Below are positions 1 through 7,426 of a stretch of 11,521 nucleotides of DNA, in pieces. Position 1 is the stretch's first letter. Every line of letters begins with the position of its first letter. The DNA is taken from assembly GCA_002713385.1 (NCBI GenBank), contig PAWC01000001.1, positions 6,408-17,928 on the forward strand, in the 5' to 3' direction. The notes beneath the pieces were generated by a model that saw nothing but the letters and a program-made list of their open reading frames with translations, had not been told where the DNA came from and searched no databases. This DNA comes from Fidelibacterota bacterium (GTDB lineage: Bacteria > Fidelibacterota > Marinisomatia > Marinisomatales > TCS55). Both the position numbers and the translations under genes were made by a program.

Positions 1-1668
1 GCATTATTAGGTATAGGGATTGCATTGCTCATTTATCTGCCATCCATCGAATACACACCATTTTCTGTCCGTGGCGGAGGTATTGGGGGTGGTGCCGATT
101 ATAATTATGCAACAGGCTGGTCATTTCATCCAAAAGAAATGTTAACATTTTTTCTGCCCTCTGCTTTTGGTTTTGGTGGCCAGACGTATTGGGGATTTAT
201 GCCCTTTACAGATTATCCCAATTACATGGGTATTATTATCCTTTTACTGGCTCTTTATGGTTTTGCAGCACATCGAAAAGAACTCTTTTCATGGTTTCTC
301 GCAGGAACTGCTATGCTGGCATTGCTGATTTCATTTGGGAAACATTTCAGTCTCATTTATGATTTCTTTTACGATGTATTTCCATATTTTAACAAATTCC
401 GCGTCCCGGCCATGATCCTGATCCTGGTTCAGTTCAATACAGCAGTTTTAGCTGCATTTGGTTTGGATGCGTTGTCCGATTTGAAAGAAAAAACTGTACC
501 CCAATGGTTTTGGATAACTGCGGGATTTTTTGGTGTGTGGTTATTGGTCCTTGTTCTTGGTTCAGGTGCAATTGAATTGTCACTCCAAAGCAGTTTTACT
601 CAACCACGTACTCGCGATCCAAATGCTGTTCGAGCGATCAATAACTTGAGACTGGATATTTGGACGAAAGACGCTTGGATGATTATCGTATGGGTAGCTC
701 TTGGATTGGGAACAATATGGATGTGGATTCAACGTAATATATCAAAAAACATATTCATGGTAGTGCTTGTTTTGATAGCTATTTTGGATATTACTAATGT
801 AGGTCAGCGGATTATTCATCCTACAAAATCTTCCGGCCGTTCGGCTGCTACCATGGAAATAAAAACAATCGATCGTTATTTTGAAACGGATCCTGTTATT
901 AATTATCTAAAAAAACAAAAAGGTGATTTTAGAATCTATCCAGTCGGGAATTTATTTGGTGAATCACGTTTTCGAGCTTTTGGATTGGAATCAGTGGGTG
1001 GCTACCATCCGGCAAAACTAAAGTTGACAAATGATTTTATACAGCGAACAAAAAATATCAGTTCTTTTGCTCTGATGAAAATGATGAATGTTCAATATCT
1101 CATTAGTCTACAGGAAGTTCCTTTTCCTATAGTAGATAAGGTGTTTGATGGCAAGATGCGTACGGGTAGAGGTGTAATGCCAACGAAAGTTTATAAATTA
1201 AAAGATTCTCTACCAAGAGCGTGGTTTATTGGAAAAGTAGAAGCAAAAACAGACGATCAACTATGGACGATGATCAATGAAGAGAATTTTACTCCTGAAA
1301 ATGTTGCATATATAAAAACGGATGATAATGAAGCAACCGGAGATTATACTAAAGGGACTGTCAAAAATATTGAAAGATCACTCCATTATCTAAAAATTGA
1401 TGTTGACTGTGAAGATTCGGGATTTCTTGTCGTGAGTGAAGTTTATTATCCGGTACGCTGGAAATGCACAATTGATGGATTAACTGCAGAAACAATTGAA
1501 ACAAATAAACTTATAAGAGGTGTTGTAATACCTCCGGGTGAGCATACTGTTGAGTTCATTTATGATCGCTCATCGTTCAATAAAGGGAAATTGATTTCCG
1601 GAATTTCTTTGGTGATCGCTTTAGGGCTCATTGGCGCAGGTGTTTATAGCAAAAGTAAAAAATCATGA
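1..1668 (+). CDS. YfhO-family polytopic membrane protein, C-terminal part (5' end outside the window)
   Basis: The reading frame is open from base 1 (Ala-Leu-Leu-Gly-Ile...) to the TGA at 1666-1668, so the gene starts upstream and 555 codons are visible. A TTG at base 25 is not the real start. The N-terminal part is hydrophobic. It contains the family-like stretch WSFHPKEMLTFFLPSAFGFG, then YWGF, then YMGIIILLLALYGF, and later FNKFRVPAMILILVQF. I see about six membrane segments in the first 270 residues, a soluble region of about 250 residues, and a last membrane segment near the C-terminus just before a Lys/Ser-rich tail. The soluble part ends with YYPVRWKCTIDG and VIPPGEHTVEFIYDRSSF, typical of YfhO proteins. 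Characterised members of the family are linked to glycosylation of cell-wall or surface polymers. The substrate here is unknown. The stop overlaps the next start as ATGA, suggesting translational coupling to the histidine kinase. Confidence 0.82.
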   Translation, partial: ALLGIGIALLIYLPSIEYTPFSVRGGGIGGGADYNYATGWSFHPKEMLTFFLPSAFGFGGQTYWGFMPFTDYPNYMGIIILLLALYGFAAHRKELFSWFLAGTAMLALLISFGKHFSLIYDFFYDVFPYFNKFRVPAMILILVQFNTAVLAAFGLDALSDLKEKTVPQWFWITAGFFGVWLLVLVLGSGAIELSLQSSFTQPRTRDPNAVRAINNLRLDIWTKDAWMIIVWVALGLGTIWMWIQRNISKNIFMVVLVLIAILDITNVGQRIIHPTKSSGRSAATMEIKTIDRYFETDPVINYLKKQKGDFRIYPVGNLFGESRFRAFGLESVGGYHPAKLKLTNDFIQRTKNISSFALMKMMNVQYLISLQEVPFPIVDKVFDGKMRTGRGVMPTKVYKLKDSLPRAWFIGKVEAKTDDQLWTMINEENFTPENVAYIKTDDNEATGDYTKGTVKNIERSLHYLKIDVDCEDSGFLVVSEVYYPVRWKCTIDGLTAETIETNKLIRGVVIPPGEHTVEFIYDRSSFNKGKLISGISLVIALGLIGAGVYSKSKKS

Positions 1669-2834
1669 AGATTTATAAACATTCCGTAAACATCAAAGGG
1701 GGCTTGTTCCTGATGGGCTTTGTTTTGATTGCATCGCTGCTGATGTATTCACAATCTATTGTGAATAAACTGCGGGATGACAACAGGGAGATCGTTCAGC
1801 TATATGCGGAAATAATAGCTGCCACAGTCAGAGATGTGTCGGATGCCAATTTGAGTTTTGTTTTCGATGAAATCATCAAGAAAGTCCAGTTCCCTGTTAT
1901 TTATTCTGACCCTAACCATATACCAATCTATTCAAAAAACCTACCTGAAGGTTTAAATAAAGATCAATTATTAAAACATCAACAAACGATGGCGGAACAG
2001 AATAGACCAATTCCTCTGGAGTTTGTCGATAATAATACTGAAAAAGTTTTAAATATAGGTTTCTTGTATTATGGCGACTCTATCCTCATCAACCGCTTGC
2101 AATGGCTGCCATACCTTGAAATAGGAGCTGTCGCCATTTTTATCATTTTGGGGTTTGCAGGCTTCACTTTAATCAGAAACAGTGAAAAAAGACATATCTG
2201 GGTGGGCATGGCTAGGGAAACCGCTCATCAATTGGGGACGCCTGTTTCAGCACTCATGGGTTGGATCGATATTTTGAAAAACGATTCTAAAAAGATTAAT
2301 GTAATATTAGATGAAATGTCTACAGATCTCAAACGGTTGGAACAAATTGTCGATCGCTTCAGCAAAATGGGTTCTGAGGCAAAGATGGAATCCTTTGATT
2401 TATCAAAAGTCATCAAAAATGTTATAACATATCTTGACCATCGTCTGCCTTCAATTGGTAAAAATATTCAAATAAATAATAATGTTGAAAAATCACTAGA
2501 GATAAATGGAAACAGTATTTTGATCTCATGGGCACTTGAAAATATGATCAAGAATGCCATTGACGCCATTGCTCACGATCAGGGAATGATTGATCTAAAA
2601 AGCAGCAGTAATAGTGGGAATATTCTTATCAGTATAATTGATAATGGAAAAGGTATCGCCAGGAAAGATCATAAAAACATTTTTCGTCCTGGCTTCAGTA
2701 GTAAATCTCAAGGATGGGGTATGGGATTATCTCTAGTCAAGCGGATCATTGAAGAACTTCACTCTGGAAAGATAGAAATAATTGATTCTGCAGAGGGTAG
2801 GGGAACTTCGATTCAAATTTCATTACCCCTATAA
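1665..2834 (+). CDS. Orphan membrane sensor histidine kinase
   Basis: This 389-residue protein is a two-pass inner-membrane kinase. A membrane segment lies at about residues 12-31, then an extracytoplasmic sensor region of about 115 residues, then a second segment at about 150-170. The cytoplasmic part has the phosphoacceptor H-box ETAHQLGTPVSALMGW (His188) and a helical region to about 240. The HATPase domain shows an N-box (ENMIKNAIDAI, Asn297), G1 box DNGKG (Asp326), F-box region FRPGFSSKS and G2 box GWGMGLSL (350-356). There is no HAMP, PAS or receiver domain. The HQLGTP form of the H-box is, to my knowledge, common in Bacteroidota-like kinases. No response-regulator gene lies in the window, so the partner is elsewhere. 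The start at 1665 overlaps the upstream stop (ATGA) and has no clear Shine-Dalgarno, so translation is probably coupled to the YfhO gene. The signal sensed is unknown. Confidence 0.93.
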   Translation: MKIYKHSVNIKGGLFLMGFVLIASLLMYSQSIVNKLRDDNREIVQLYAEIIAATVRDVSDANLSFVFDEIIKKVQFPVIYSDPNHIPIYSKNLPEGLNKDQLLKHQQTMAEQNRPIPLEFVDNNTEKVLNIGFLYYGDSILINRLQWLPYLEIGAVAIFIILGFAGFTLIRNSEKRHIWVGMARETAHQLGTPVSALMGWIDILKNDSKKINVILDEMSTDLKRLEQIVDRFSKMGSEAKMESFDLSKVIKNVITYLDHRLPSIGKNIQINNNVEKSLEINGNSILISWALENMIKNAIDAIAHDQGMIDLKSSSNSGNILISIIDNGKGIARKDHKNIFRPGFSSKSQGWGMGLSLVKRIIEELHSGKIEIIDSAEGRGTSIQISLPL

Positions 2835-2835
2835 T
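2807..2835 (+). promoter_or_regulatory. Possible sigma-70-type promoter for yajC-def
   Basis: A perfect TATAAT at 2830-2835 overlaps the TAA stop of the histidine kinase gene. TTCGAT at 2807-2812 lies 17 bases upstream and matches only three of six -35 positions. Transcription would start near 2842, leaving a leader of about 50 bases before yajC. In AT-rich sequence a TATAAT can arise by chance, and part of it is dictated by the Leu-stop codons. The 60-base gap before yajC, in an otherwise tightly packed window, supports a promoter somewhere here. Confidence 0.3.
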
Positions 2836-2883
2836 GCTTTTTGAATCGGTATCAATTTCGCGGTAATTTTTCGACTAATATAC

Positions 2884-2888
2884 AGGAG
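2884..2888 (+). promoter_or_regulatory. Ribosome binding site fixing the TTG start of yajC
   Basis: AGGAG sits six bases before the TTG at 2895. It is the best Shine-Dalgarno in the window. It decides the start of yajC, since no ATG precedes the membrane segment in that frame. Confidence 0.8.
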
Positions 2889-2894
2889 TTATAA

Positions 2895-3233
2895 TTGGAC
2901 TTTCTATTTGCATTCTCAGCACCCGAAGGACAAGGCGGCGGCGGTTTCGCCGCGTTTTTGCCTTTTATCCTCATTATGGTAGTCATTTATTTTCTAATGA
3001 TACGACCGCAATCAAAGCGCCAAAAGGAAAAACGGCAGATGCTGGACAATATAAAAAAAGGTGATCGAGTTATCACAATTGGCGGAATTCATGGCAGCGT
3101 TGCTGGAATTAAAAACAATGGTAAGGTTGTAGTCTTGAAAGTAGACAAGAATATGAATATCACTGTAAATAAAACAGCAGTAGCCGGGCTTGCAGGTAAC
3201 GTAACTGAAGAAGATACACAAGTAGAGGCCTAG
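2895..3233 (+). CDS. yajC: Preprotein translocase subunit YajC
   Basis: YajC is a small inner-membrane protein that associates with the SecDF complex and supports Sec-dependent export. The 112-residue product has the normal family length. It shows a short N-terminal tail rich in Gly (EGQGGGGFAAF), one membrane segment at about residues 19-37, then the signature YFLMIRPQSKRQKEK. A small cytoplasmic domain follows with IKKGDRVITIGGIHGSVAGI and a VDKNMNITVNKTAV strand region. The acidic C-terminus (EEDTQVEA) is usual. Translation starts at TTG 2895 behind AGGAG. In many bacteria yajC is next to secD, secF or tgt. None is visible here, and def follows after five bases, so the two are probably co-transcribed. 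Confidence 0.95.
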   Translation: MDFLFAFSAPEGQGGGGFAAFLPFILIMVVIYFLMIRPQSKRQKEKRQMLDNIKKGDRVITIGGIHGSVAGIKNNGKVVVLKVDKNMNITVNKTAVAGLAGNVTEEDTQVEA

Positions 3234-3238
3234 ACCTG

Positions 3239-3787
3239 ATGGCATTAAAGGTAGTCATTAAGTATGGAGATCCGATTCTACGCAAGAAATGTGCAAAGGT
3301 CACTGATTTTTCGAAACTGCCGATACTTGTTGATGATATGTTTGAAACAATGTATGAAGAAGAAGGTATCGGACTGGCAGCCAACCAGATCGGAGTTGAT
3401 TTGAATTTAATGGTAATTGATGTGTCTCATACAGACGAAACTGATGATATACATACATTCGTGAACGGTGAAATTACAGAGAGTTGGGGAGATTCAGTAT
3501 ATGAAGAAGGATGCCTTTCAATCCCTGAAGTACGCTTGGAAGTAAAACGCCCTGAATTCATTAAATTTAAATATCAAACCATTGATGGCGATGAAAAAGA
3601 AGAAGAATTTACAGGATTACTAGGTCGTGCAATCCAGCATGAGATTGATCATTTAAACGGTATTTTAATTATCGATAGAGTTAGTCCGATAGTACGCATG
3701 CAGGTGAAAAAACAATTGAAAGAGATTGAGAAAGAATCTAAACAAAAGAAAACACGAAAAGATCGTAAGGAATCTTTCGTTTTATAA
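3239..3787 (+). CDS. def: Peptide deformylase
   Basis: This metalloenzyme removes the N-formyl group from nascent proteins at the ribosome exit. All three family motifs are present: motif 1 GIGLAANQ (residues 43-50), motif 2 EGCLS with metal ligand Cys92 (90-94), and motif 3 QHEIDHLNG with ligands His134 and His138 and catalytic Glu135. At 182 residues it has usual length. The last 20 or so residues form a highly basic tail (KESKQKKTRKDRKESF) that may help ribosome contact (inference). The position usually occupied by Pro in the VNPE segment is Gly here (FVNGEIT), a mild variation outside the active-site motifs. The ATG at 3239 is five bases after the yajC stop, with AGAGG at 3224-3228 as a somewhat distant Shine-Dalgarno. 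It lies directly upstream of fmt, its functional counterpart, but an intrinsic terminator separates the two. Confidence 0.97.
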   Translation: MALKVVIKYGDPILRKKCAKVTDFSKLPILVDDMFETMYEEEGIGLAANQIGVDLNLMVIDVSHTDETDDIHTFVNGEITESWGDSVYEEGCLSIPEVRLEVKRPEFIKFKYQTIDGDEKEEEFTGLLGRAIQHEIDHLNGILIIDRVSPIVRMQVKKQLKEIEKESKQKKTRKDRKESFVL

Positions 3788-3814
3788 TTCAATCTTTTAT
3801 CCAGTCTTTTATGC

Positions 3815-3850
3815 AAACCTTTCGGGGGTGCCTGGAAGGTTTATTTTTTT
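3815..3850 (+). terminator. Intrinsic terminator between def and fmt (possible fmt leader attenuator)
   Basis: Bases 3815-3826 (AAACCTTTCGGG) pair with 3831-3842 in a 12-bp stem containing two G-U pairs, closed by a four-base loop (3827-3830). One A and seven Ts (3844-3850) follow. This is a textbook rho-independent terminator for the yajC-def unit. The T-run ends only ten bases before the fmt ATG at 3861. Either fmt depends on read-through, or a promoter upstream of the hairpin makes it a leader terminator. Confidence 0.82.
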
Positions 3851-3860
3851 AGGTATATAA

Positions 3861-4787
3861 ATGAAAATAGTCTTCATGGGGAATCCGGAATTTGCCGTGC
3901 CGAGTTTGAAAAAACTTGCTGCAAGCAATCATGAAATTTTATCCGTGGTTACTAATCCTCCAAAACCAGCGGGTAGGGGAAGAAAACTTATAAATACACC
4001 TGTGGCTAAATGTGCTGAAAATTTAGACCTTAATGTGATGGAAATCGATAACCTCCATTCTGAAAAGACAATACAGAATCTGCAAAAATTGAATGCTGAT
4101 GTTTTTACTGTTGTCGCTTATCGAATACTGCCAAAAGAAATCATCGCTATTCCCGCAATGGGATCCATTAACTTACATGGATCTCTATTACCAAAATACC
4201 GTGGCGCTGCCCCAATTCAATGGTCATTAATTAATGGTGACCGCGAAACAGGATTAACGACATTCATCCTTCAGGATAAAGTGGATACTGGAAATGTTCT
4301 ACAGCAGAAAAAGATCTCAATCGATCAAGATGACAATTATGGATCTCTTTCAAAAAAAATGAGTAATGCTGGAGCTGAATTATTGTTCGAAACGATGGAC
4401 GAGTTTGAAAAAGGAAATTTAGATCCATATGCTCAAGATGATTTTAAAGCTACTATAGCTCGAAAAATTTCAGCTGAAATGACCGTAATCAATTGGCAAA
4501 AATCAGCGCAGGAAATTCATAATCTAATTCGCGGATTAACTCCCTCACCAGGTGTCCGTACTTTGTTATCAGGAAAAGGCCTGAAAATATTTGAAACAGA
4601 ATTCATTAAAGAAAATTCTGCTCTAAATAAAGGAGAAATTTCAAAAATTGAAAAGGAGTATTTTTCTATCCAAACAAGCACTGGCCAATTAATCGTGTTA
4701 CAAGTGCAATTGGAAGGCAAACGGCGTATGAGCGCTGGTGATTTTCTGCGTGGTGTGCAATTAGAAGTTGGAACTTGCTTAGGCTGA
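3861..4787 (+). CDS. fmt: Methionyl-tRNA formyltransferase
   Basis: Fmt transfers a formyl group from 10-formyl-tetrahydrofolate to initiator Met-tRNA. The 308-residue protein has the usual two-domain layout. The N-terminal formyltransferase Rossmann domain begins MKIVFMGNPEFAVPSLKKL and includes PAGRGRKL and the active-site segment SINLHGSLLPKYRGAAPIQW, with catalytic Asn104 and His106. Catalytic Asp142 lies in KVDTGNV. The C-terminal tRNA-binding OB-like domain starts near residue 205, with IRGLTPSPGVRT as its recognisable beginning. AGG at 3851-3853, seven bases before the ATG, is a minimal Shine-Dalgarno overlapping the end of the terminator's T-run region. The next gene, rsmB, begins one base after the stop. 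Together with def upstream it completes the formyl-methionine cycle. Confidence 0.97.
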   Translation: MKIVFMGNPEFAVPSLKKLAASNHEILSVVTNPPKPAGRGRKLINTPVAKCAENLDLNVMEIDNLHSEKTIQNLQKLNADVFTVVAYRILPKEIIAIPAMGSINLHGSLLPKYRGAAPIQWSLINGDRETGLTTFILQDKVDTGNVLQQKKISIDQDDNYGSLSKKMSNAGAELLFETMDEFEKGNLDPYAQDDFKATIARKISAEMTVINWQKSAQEIHNLIRGLTPSPGVRTLLSGKGLKIFETEFIKENSALNKGEISKIEKEYFSIQTSTGQLIVLQVQLEGKRRMSAGDFLRGVQLEVGTCLG

Positions 4788-4788
4788 T

Positions 4789-6084
4789 ATGGATCCACTG
4801 CGCAGGCACGCAGTTAATGTTCTTACTATTTTTGACAAAGAAAACGGTCAATTAAAAAATATTCGTGATGTGTATTGTAAAAAGCACGATATCGCTGGCA
4901 TTCATCGCCAGCGGCTCACAGCAATGACCAATGATGTTATTCGCTGGAGAGGCCGCTTGGATCATTGGATGAATGGACTTTTAAATAAACCCAATCAGAA
5001 GATGCAGCCAGAATTGAAAAACGTATTACGCGCTGGTTTGTATGAAGTTGTTATGGATGAAATAACACCGGCATACGCAGCTGTTAATGCTTATGTGGAA
5101 ATTGCTAAAAGAACCTTGGGAAATGGTCCGGGGAAATTAACAAATGCGATTTTAAGAAAAGCGACTGAATTAAATAATATAAGTAAACCTGATAACTGTG
5201 AATTAAATACATGGTATTCATTTCCTGTATGGCTTTGGGAAAAATGGACAAAACAGTTTGGGAGCAATAAAGCAATCGCATTAGTAAAATATTTTAATGA
5301 AAGACCTAAAATGGATATTCGTCGGAACGATTCACAGTTGAGCCATGAAGAGTTGAATTCATTTTGTGATGAGCATGATATTAATATTGAACTATGGAAC
5401 AATTCAGAAATCTTTTACCAAGTGCAGCGCAATATGGCCGAATTGAATATTTTGATAGTTGCTGGAAAAGTCAGTGTTCAAAATAGAGCATCAGGAATGG
5501 TCGTTGAATTACTTGATCCTAAACCAGGAGAAATTATTCTGGATGTATGTTCGGCACCCGGGACGAAAGCTGCTTACACTGCTGAATTAATGGCTGGTGA
5601 TGGTAAACTTTATGTTTCAGACAGTCGAGTAGACAGACTGGAAAAATTTGAACCAAATTTTGAAAATATTGTTGTTGATGTGAAAAATGCTTCAAAAGAT
5701 CAATACCCCATTGCTGATGCGGTATTGATCGACGCACCATGTTCTGGAACAGGGGTGATTGGAAAAAAACCCGATATTCGCTGGCGAAGGTCTCAAAATG
5801 AAATTAACGAATTTGTTGCACTGCAGGGCAATATATTGAATCATATGAGCAAGTTTCTTAAACCAGTTGGAAGAATAATTTATTCTACCTGTTCGATTGA
5901 ACCGGAAGAAAATTGGGGTGTGGTTGATGCCTTTCTTAAATTAAATACTAATTATTATATGGATATGGAAACAAACATCATTCCTGACAGTTGGCTGGAT
6001 GATAGAGGTGCTTTGGCACCCTTCCCTTCGGAAAGCAAAACAGATGGAATGTTTGCTGTCAAATTGATTAATGGATCTGAATAA
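4789..6084 (+). CDS. rsmB: 16S rRNA (cytosine-5) methyltransferase RsmB (Sun/Fmu)
   Basis: RsmB uses S-adenosylmethionine to make m5C967 (E. coli numbering) in 16S rRNA. The 431-residue protein starts with a NusB-like RNA-binding domain (about residues 1-130, with LKNVLRAGLYEVVMDEITPA and AVNAYVEIAKR). A linker follows, then the Rossmann methyltransferase domain. SAM motif I is ILDVCSAPGTKAAY (Asp252), motif IV is DAPCSGTGVIGKKPDIRW (Cys318) and motif VI is STCSIEPEEN (Cys368). These are the two cysteines of the m5C mechanism. Motif I has APGTKA where E. coli has APGGKT, and the stretch from motif I to motif IV is a few residues shorter than in E. coli RsmB, so the fold is slightly compact. 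The key residues are intact and I expect an active enzyme. It starts one base after fmt and its last 14 bases overlap the PASTA gene. Confidence 0.95.
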   Translation: MDPLRRHAVNVLTIFDKENGQLKNIRDVYCKKHDIAGIHRQRLTAMTNDVIRWRGRLDHWMNGLLNKPNQKMQPELKNVLRAGLYEVVMDEITPAYAAVNAYVEIAKRTLGNGPGKLTNAILRKATELNNISKPDNCELNTWYSFPVWLWEKWTKQFGSNKAIALVKYFNERPKMDIRRNDSQLSHEELNSFCDEHDINIELWNNSEIFYQVQRNMAELNILIVAGKVSVQNRASGMVVELLDPKPGEIILDVCSAPGTKAAYTAELMAGDGKLYVSDSRVDRLEKFEPNFENIVVDVKNASKDQYPIADAVLIDAPCSGTGVIGKKPDIRWRRSQNEINEFVALQGNILNHMSKFLKPVGRIIYSTCSIEPEENWGVVDAFLKLNTNYYMDMETNIIPDSWLDDRGALAPFPSESKTDGMFAVKLINGSE

Positions 6085-6838
6085 TAAACTTACACAGTAC
6101 TTATTAGCTTTTGGAGCTGTATCCTTTGTGGTTGTTATTTTATTCGAATATATTATTATGCCGATGTATACACGCCATAATACAGGACAATACCTCATGG
6201 ATGTTCAAGGAAAAACACTGGAAGAAGCCATCGCCATGATAGAAGCTGAAGATTTTCGTGCCATTGTGAGTGATACCATGTACACGAATAAAGTTGCTGA
6301 AGGAATAGTTGTAGACCAATATCCCAAACCAAACATGAAAGTAAAAACAGGGCGTACTGTTCGTCTTAAAATATCCACTTCAGAAAAATTAGTTTTTATT
6401 CCAAATCTTATTGGGCAATCCTTGCGCAGTGCTGAACTTGTCTTGCAGCAGGCAGGTTTACTCATTGACACTGTATACTCTGAATACAATCCCGAGTATC
6501 CAAAAGGAACGATCGCCTGGCAGTATCCGAAGGCAAATAACACCATGAAAAAAGGATTTGGGATTCAGGTTACACTAAGTGAAGGCTTGCCGCCTGATTT
6601 TTACCAAGTTCCCAATGTGATAGGCTTGAGCTTAAATCAGGCCAAAGAATATTTGGCTAAAGCGAGACTAAAAGTAGGAAAAATTTCCTATCATGAAGAT
6701 CAAGATTTGGTACCCTATACTGTCTTGGATCAATCAATTAGCGAGGGTACTGTTTTGGACAGACCCATGAATATTAATCTGGTTGTAAGTGTTTTGGACC
6801 TTCAGGATATTTTTAATCAACTCACAAATGAACCTTAA
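6071..6838 (+). CDS. Membrane-anchored protein with three PASTA domains, no kinase
   Basis: The 255-residue protein has a short N-terminal cytoplasmic stub, one membrane segment (about residues 11-30), then three successive PASTA domains at about 42-104, 108-171 and 178-241. Repeating marks are a xGxSLxxAxxxLxxAxL-like half (VQGKTLEEAIAMI, LIGQSLRSAELVL, VIGLSLNQAKEYL) and a xxQxPxxxxxVxxxxxVxxxxS half (VDQYPKPNMKVKTGRTVRL, AWQYPKANNTMKKGFGIQV, LDQSISEGTVLDRPMNINL). PASTA domains bind peptidoglycan fragments or beta-lactams in PknB/PrkC kinases and class A or B PBPs. Here there is no kinase, transglycosylase or transpeptidase domain, so an extracytoplasmic wall-binding or scaffold role is inference. 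The start overlaps rsmB by 14 bases, and the stop abuts the next ATG with no gap. PASTA-only proteins behind rsmB also occur, as I recall, in other Gram-negative phyla. Confidence 0.9.
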   Translation: MDLNNKLTQYLLAFGAVSFVVVILFEYIIMPMYTRHNTGQYLMDVQGKTLEEAIAMIEAEDFRAIVSDTMYTNKVAEGIVVDQYPKPNMKVKTGRTVRLKISTSEKLVFIPNLIGQSLRSAELVLQQAGLLIDTVYSEYNPEYPKGTIAWQYPKANNTMKKGFGIQVTLSEGLPPDFYQVPNVIGLSLNQAKEYLAKARLKVGKISYHEDQDLVPYTVLDQSISEGTVLDRPMNINLVVSVLDLQDIFNQLTNEP

Positions 6839-7426
6839 ATGATCAGTTCAGGAGAAATCGGTCGCAAGTTGATTCACCTCTTTAATCTGAGTATTCCCAT
6901 AAGCTATGTGTATATAATCCCTTATAAGAATCAGATGACAATAACCATGATTGTTTTCGCAATTTTATTTGTAATCATTGACCTGGCGAGGATGCGTTCA
7001 GAATTTGTTAAAAAAATCTTCAATAAATTATTCAATTTCATGATGCGGGAGCATGAGATCAGCGGCCGGTTTACAGGTGCCACATGGGTTCTGATTATTT
7101 CAGTTCCAATCATTTATTTCTTTCCAAAGGAAATTGCGGTTTTGAGTCTTGTATATATGTCTTTGGGTGATATTGCTGCAGCAATTATCGGCCAGTCTTT
7201 TGGCAAAACAAAAATTGGCAAAAAAACACTGGAAGGGTCGATCGGTTGTTTAACTATATGTGCTGCCGCCGCGTTCATTATTAATAATGTTCCTTTATTA
7301 GTATCAATGAGTGGTGCTGTTATGGCGACAATTTTTGAGGCACTTCCTATCAATATTGATGATAATGTACTTATCCCAATTGGCGCTGGAACCACCATGG
7401 TAGTAGTGAGTTCTTTTATCCTATGA
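6839..7426 (+). CDS. SEC59/DGK1/VTE5-family CTP-dependent lipid kinase homologue
   Basis: This polytopic membrane protein of 195 residues has about five hydrophobic segments. It carries marks of the dolichol kinase / phytol kinase / yeast Dgk1 diacylglycerol kinase family (related to phosphatidate cytidylyltransferases). These are RKLIHL near the N-terminus (9-14), GDIAAAIIGQSFGKTKIGKK with Asp111, TLEGSIG (130-136), and a C-terminal FEALPINIDDNVLIP with Glu167, Pro170 and paired Asp174-Asp175. Characterised members phosphorylate a lipid alcohol using CTP. The substrate here (diacylglycerol, a polyprenol or another lipid alcohol) cannot be told from the sequence. Databases often call such bacterial proteins phosphatidate cytidylyltransferase, which may be wrong. 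The ATG follows the PASTA stop directly and the stop overlaps the next start (ATGA), so expression is coupled to its envelope-related neighbours. Confidence 0.8.
   Translation: MISSGEIGRKLIHLFNLSIPISYVYIIPYKNQMTITMIVFAILFVIIDLARMRSEFVKKIFNKLFNFMMREHEISGRFTGATWVLIISVPIIYFFPKEIAVLSLVYMSLGDIAAAIIGQSFGKTKIGKKTLEGSIGCLTICAAAAFIINNVPLLVSMSGAVMATIFEALPINIDDNVLIPIGAGTTMVVVSSFIL

Noticed and set aside
25..1668. A TTG at base 25 as the start of the YfhO gene
   Set aside because: The frame is open to base 1 with hydrophobic codons upstream, and the family is much longer, so the gene is cut by the window edge.
2876..2881. TAATAT as a -10 box just before yajC
   Set aside because: Its start site would fall inside the yajC Shine-Dalgarno, giving an almost leaderless message despite a strong ribosome site, and there is no -35 at suitable spacing.
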